Notes under the pieces: generated by a model | Seen by the model: the letters and a program-made list of their open reading frames with translations, nothing else | Told to the model about the DNA's origin: nothing | The model's database searches: none | Shown here: piece after piece, positions 60,822 through 64,000 of the stretch | How the letters are laid out: each line of letters starts with the position of its first letter | Numbering within the stretch: position 1 is the stretch's first letter | Position numbers and translations under genes: made by a program | Assembly (NCBI RefSeq): GCF_003326475.1 | Contig: NZ_JPWA01000008.1 | Coordinates: 62,001-126,000, forward strand | From: Thalassospira xianhensis MCCC 1A02616 | GTDB lineage: Bacteria; Pseudomonadota; Alphaproteobacteria; Rhodospirillales; Thalassospiraceae | Length of the DNA stretch: 64,000 nt | Direction: 5' to 3'

Positions 60822-61655
60822 TCACTGTAGCTGGTGGCCGCTCAACTTAGCATCCGGGATGCCGTTATAGGCTTCTTCCTGGTAGCATTCCGCAAGCAAG
60901 TTAAACATTTCGTCTCCCTGCTGTGACATGTGGAAACCATGTAACTTTTTGTCGAACTTGTCTTGCAGAGACGCGGGCACTCGCAGCGCTGGGAACCCTG
61001 CATTAAGCAATATGCCATTCAACATGACCAGTCCGATTTCGACATTGAGAATTCTGAAAAATTGCTGGCGCTGAATGAACAGAAAGTATGCAACGGCCAA
61101 CTCAAATGGATCAGAAACAGACTCCTGAAGCGCCCTCATGCCGTCGACGTAGACTCTATTCAGGCGTGGCGCACCGATTTCATCCGGAATAAGCGCGCAG
61201 TATTCGCTATTGGGGAGGCCTGTGAGGGCTTCTATTTCTTCATCTTCCCCACGAAAGCATCCAGCTACTGACGGTATATGAGCTGCGAGAATTCCGTGGA
61301 GATCTATGCAGACTGCCCGGAGGGTCGAGAACTGGCCATTTTGCACCATCGACCTTAACCACTGATACGTTCGAGCGGCGTTTTGTGCCTCAGTAACCAT
61401 CACTGTATTCAGGCGCTCTTTAACGGGCGTATCTGCACCGTCTGCCGCCATACGAGCATGTATCTTGCTATCAACAATGTCCCGGCAGACTGAAAGGCTT
61501 ATGGTATATCCTGATATAGCCATGTGGTCGCGCAGGAAATGGGCACTCTTCTTGCCCATTTTTGAGAGAACATACTCTGGTGAGTCTGTTCCTTCAAAAT
61601 CTGGAACGAGTTCATGCCGCCACTGAAACCCCAAAACCCTCTGAAGTTGTCTCAT
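60822..61655 (-). CDS. Fic-like fold protein without the HPFxxGN motif
   Basis: I start at ATG 61655, which has GGAGCTGAT upstream; the open frame begins with a TTG at 61697. The 277-residue product has a C-terminal region (PFELAVAYFLFIQRQQFFRI then LMLNG-type ILLNAGFPALRVP and a GDEMFNLL segment) that follows the Fic helix order, but the catalytic HPFxxGNGR is missing. An inactive or altered Fic protein is my reading. It is divergent from the nucleotidyltransferase at 61814. Confidence 0.45.
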   Translation of the reverse strand: MRQLQRVLGFQWRHELVPDFEGTDSPEYVLSKMGKKSAHFLRDHMAISGYTISLSVCRDIVDSKIHARMAADGADTPVKERLNTVMVTEAQNAARTYQWLRSMVQNGQFSTLRAVCIDLHGILAAHIPSVAGCFRGEDEEIEALTGLPNSEYCALIPDEIGAPRLNRVYVDGMRALQESVSDPFELAVAYFLFIQRQQFFRILNVEIGLVMLNGILLNAGFPALRVPASLQDKFDKKLHGFHMSQQGDEMFNLLAECYQEEAYNGIPDAKLSGHQLQ

Positions 61656-61813
61656 ATCAGCTCCGTGCATCTTTGCGATGTCGAACGGTATCGCCAATCA
61701 TTTGAGAAGACAACGACTTAAGGCAGCCTAAAAGCAAAATCCAGGCCCTGCTGATTCAACTGTGGTAGAATGACGCAAGACGGGAGAACCTCTTGCATTG
61801 ACCGGCAAACGGG

Positions 61814-62608
61814 ATGGCGCTACTTAGCTGCGGTCGAAGCCTTTTCTATGAATACGCCTATAGGGAAATCGCGCGAATGCGAACTGTGCATAATGACATT
61901 TTAGTCGCCCTTGATGCCTTGAACCATGGCTTCCTCAAAGACCACCGCTGCTTTTTCGGTGGCGGAACTGCCATCAGCTTAATGCTCGATGGATATCGCA
62001 TTTCCAGTGACATCGATTTCCTTTGCGCTTCAGCATCCTCCTATCGCGACATCCGGCGTTTGGTTCTTGAAACACCAGAAGTTTTGCTTGGCAAACAAAC
62101 CCTGACCGCCAGCAATCTTCGCGTGGATGCCTATAGCATCCGTGTGGACCTGTCCATCAACGACACGAATATCCGTTTTGAAATTGTTCGCGAGGAACGG
62201 ATTCCTTTGATGGGGCATCCTGCCAGCCCCTTTGCGGTTCCTATGTTGTCGATAGAGGACTTGTTTGCTGAGAAGCTTCTCGCCAATGCAGATAGGTGGC
62301 TGGATAAGGGCGTAAACAGCCGAGACATTATTGATTTGGGGATGATGGTTTCAAGGATTGGTGATGTGCCCACAATGGCCTGGGAGAAGGCTCACACTGC
62401 ATATGGGGCGAATGTCGCAAAGTCTTTTGAGCGCGCAGTACAGATGCTTGATGACAGTCGATACTTTCTCCAATGCCTAAAAAATCTCGATGCAGATATC
62501 GGACTTCAAGATGAAATCTTGAGTGCTCTAAAAGGCGTCTCTATAGTGTTTTTGCCGCAGGCCGAGGGGGGCCTGCTGTTCGACGACCAAAGGAAAACTC
62601 GCGAATGA
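61814..62608 (+). CDS. AbiEii-type nucleotidyltransferase
   Basis: This 264-residue protein has FFGGGTAISLMLDG (47-60) and SSDIDFL (64-70), the G-G and DxD elements of AbiEii/MNT nucleotidyltransferases. The C-terminal half is helical. Such toxins transfer nucleotides to tRNA. No AbiEi gene is adjacent; the divergent Fic-like gene and the gene at 60309 are the nearest candidates for a partner. The stop overlaps the next start (ATGA). It is only distantly related to the protein at 47528. Confidence 0.85.
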   Translation: MALLSCGRSLFYEYAYREIARMRTVHNDILVALDALNHGFLKDHRCFFGGGTAISLMLDGYRISSDIDFLCASASSYRDIRRLVLETPEVLLGKQTLTASNLRVDAYSIRVDLSINDTNIRFEIVREERIPLMGHPASPFAVPMLSIEDLFAEKLLANADRWLDKGVNSRDIIDLGMMVSRIGDVPTMAWEKAHTAYGANVAKSFERAVQMLDDSRYFLQCLKNLDADIGLQDEILSALKGVSIVFLPQAEGGLLFDDQRKTRE

Positions 62609-62967
62609 AGTCTCTTCCCGCTCTGCTTTTCACGTGGTTACTTTCTGCATCTGTCTTCCCGGGCTGGGCGTTGGCCGATGAGAGTGAGACCTGTAAGGCT
62701 AAAACAGTCATTGCCTTAAAAATGCTCGTTCTGTACGAAACTTCCGATGTTGTATCCACGTTTACGGCCGACCAGATCGATAGCGCGGTATCCTGGTGCG
62801 ATGGTCTTGTCTTCTTGCCGGAATACAAAGGATGCTATTCACGCCTGCCAGAAATACGCGATCTGCTATTGGCCGGAGAAGGCCTGAAGGCCAAAGAGAT
62901 CGCGAGCGAGATACTTCCTACTTGTGACGCGGCTGGGCGGGTCGAAGCCAAGGAAAAGTCCATTTAA
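62605..62967 (+). CDS. Secreted small protein (120 aa)
   Basis: The ATG overlaps the preceding stop (ATGA). A signal peptide (MKSLPALLFTWLLSASVFPG, cleavage near ALA-DE) is followed by a helical domain with five Cys residues. A secreted protein after a nucleotidyltransferase toxin gene is an odd pair. The function is unknown. Confidence 0.6.
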   Translation: MKSLPALLFTWLLSASVFPGWALADESETCKAKTVIALKMLVLYETSDVVSTFTADQIDSAVSWCDGLVFLPEYKGCYSRLPEIRDLLLAGEGLKAKEIASEILPTCDAAGRVEAKEKSI

Positions 62968-62978
62968 CTTCCGGCCGC

Positions 62979-64000
62979 TCAAACAAGTCCGGCAGCAAAT
63001 TCCAACTCCGCATGTTCAAAAGCATTCTCGTACTGGCCAAGTTCGGCGTTTGTCATGCCAACGTCTTGAGAACGACCGACTTCTCTCCATTTCTGGAGGC
63101 TTTTAACGATGGGTGCTAAGGCGGCCGTAGCCGCATCTCTGTTTCTCAAGCCAAACAAAGGTGCGATATCCATAGCACTTTGAACCAATGCTTCCGGCCC
63201 GTGGTCTTCGGACACCCACAGTTTGAGTTCTCTCGCCTTGTCCGGGAAAGGATTTATGTCGAAACCGGGTGATAAAATCCATTTGCGCTGGCCGTCATAG
63301 AGAAAGGCATGGTTCCGCAAATGGTCATCGACATTGTTGATGAGGATGTTGAATACCATGCGTTTCCACATTTCACTGAGGTCTTCAGACGCTCTCGGGG
63401 AGTATTGTTTAATAACATCTGCCAACTCCGTGTAAGTGTGTTCATCATCATCCTCGACTTGCAGCATTGTCTTGGCCGACGCGTATAATTTTCTCCGTCC
63501 GGCATCATCGCGGTCAAACCGCCGAATGACTGCGACATCGTTCCCTGCTTCGGTACGAACGACTTTTCCTTCTGCGACATCCATGCCTGCCATTGCTGCC
63601 AGCTTTAAGGCCAGAATTTCGGCCTTGGTGACAGGCTTTGTATCCCCTGCACTTGGGAACTTCCCAATGCACAGCCCCCACTCATCGTCCTGTATGGAGG
63701 ACTTGGGACGCATCCCTCCGAGAGTGGTGCCGTTCCCTTCCAGATATTGGATATCTCGTTCTGTTTCTTCATCTCGCTCGATAGCTTGCGACGAGTGTAT
63801 GAGTTGGTCGAGATGTACGCGTGGCGGAGCAGTTCCAGCTTCTTCGGCCCGGGTAGAACAGAAATTTCCATTTTCATCCCGAAAGCGCAGTGCCCCCATT
63901 CGGGCTGCGTCGTCCACACCCAGCAAGAAGTCGAGTGTGTTCAGCGGCTCTGCGTTAGCATTGGTTTGAACACGCTGCTGGCGCGCATGTCGTCTCATCA
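62979..64000 (-). CDS. hipA: HipA-family serine/threonine kinase toxin (5' end cut by the window)
   Basis: The visible part has at least 339 residues and continues past the window end. HipA hallmarks: LDFLLGVDDAARMGALRF, GGMRPKSS as the nucleotide-binding loop, an ILINNVDDHLRNHAFLYDG segment with the catalytic Asp and Asn, then LSPGFDINPFPD. HipA phosphorylates glutamyl-tRNA synthetase and causes persistence; HipB, an HTH antitoxin, would be expected just outside the window. The region is compact and normal for the family. Confidence 0.92.
   Translation of the reverse strand, partial: MRRHARQQRVQTNANAEPLNTLDFLLGVDDAARMGALRFRDENGNFCSTRAEEAGTAPPRVHLDQLIHSSQAIERDEETERDIQYLEGNGTTLGGMRPKSSIQDDEWGLCIGKFPSAGDTKPVTKAEILALKLAAMAGMDVAEGKVVRTEAGNDVAVIRRFDRDDAGRRKLYASAKTMLQVEDDDEHTYTELADVIKQYSPRASEDLSEMWKRMVFNILINNVDDHLRNHAFLYDGQRKWILSPGFDINPFPDKARELKLWVSEDHGPEALVQSAMDIAPLFGLRNRDAATAALAPIVKSLQKWREVGRSQDVGMTNAELGQYENAFEHAELEFAAGLV

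Noticed and set aside
1-64000. tRNA, rRNA or insertion sequences
   Set aside because: I found no cloverleaf-like sequence, no rRNA segment and no transposase reading frame in the window.

Overview
This window looks like part of a large conjugative plasmid or integrative element from a Gram-negative bacterium, most likely a proteobacterium. An alphaproteobacterium is my guess, but nothing here fixes it. The evidence is a DotA/TraY-family conjugation protein, an isolated GspE/PilB-type ATPase domain, many short orphan genes, several toxin-antitoxin-like genes (HipA, two AbiEii-type nucleotidyltransferases, a Panacea-domain protein, Fic-like remnants) and a complete type I-E CRISPR-Cas locus. 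I saw no rRNA, tRNA, transposase or recognisable replication initiator. Shine-Dalgarno sites of the AGGAGAG type are common and were used to shorten many starts.

Region by region. 1-4.4 kb: the end of an unknown gene, a winged-helix protein, a nitrilase-fold hydrolase, a methyltransferase-like protein and small hypotheticals. 4.6-11.0 kb: a very large NERD-kinase-kinase-SF1 helicase protein with a translationally coupled winged-helix partner, which looks like a defence system. 11.0-22.8 kb: CRISPR array 1 with a long leader, then (13.7-22.4 kb) cas3-cse1-cse2-cas7-cas5-cas6e-cas1-cas2 and array 2. 22.8-25.4 kb: a gene remnant fused to array 2, decayed CRISPR repeats and the ATPase. 25.5-36.6 kb: secreted proteins, Cro/CI-type regulators, a duplicated exported-protein pair, a block of minus-strand hypotheticals and a large membrane protein with its lipoprotein. 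36.6-37.0 kb: array 3, whose leader is homologous to that of array 1. 37-47 kb: small accessory genes, including a Panacea-domain gene behind four evenly spaced operator-like repeats and a second copy of the regulator family. 47.1-49.9 kb: a three-gene operon (small protein, nucleotidyltransferase, GIY-YIG nuclease) followed by two tandem structured-RNA-like units. 50-56.5 kb: a DNA methyltransferase, two metalloprotease-associated genes, a two-repeat CRISPR relic, a release-factor gene with an in-frame UGA, and paralogous coiled-coil proteins. 56.6-64 kb: the DotA/TraY protein, two toxin-antitoxin-like loci and a HipA kinase cut by the window end.

How the parts may fit together: the eight cas genes should make crRNA from all three arrays because the repeats share one stem. 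The helicase operon lies directly upstream of array 1, so adaptive and candidate innate defences are adjacent. Several families occur twice in the window (Cro/CI-type regulators, exported proteins, small partner proteins, coiled-coil proteins, array leaders), which points to repeated local duplication. The items I find most unusual are the NERD-kinase-helicase operon, the covarying tandem RNA units at 49.65-49.89 kb, the in-frame UGA at the expected Trp of the release-factor gene, and the phased operator array at 37.95-38.02 kb.
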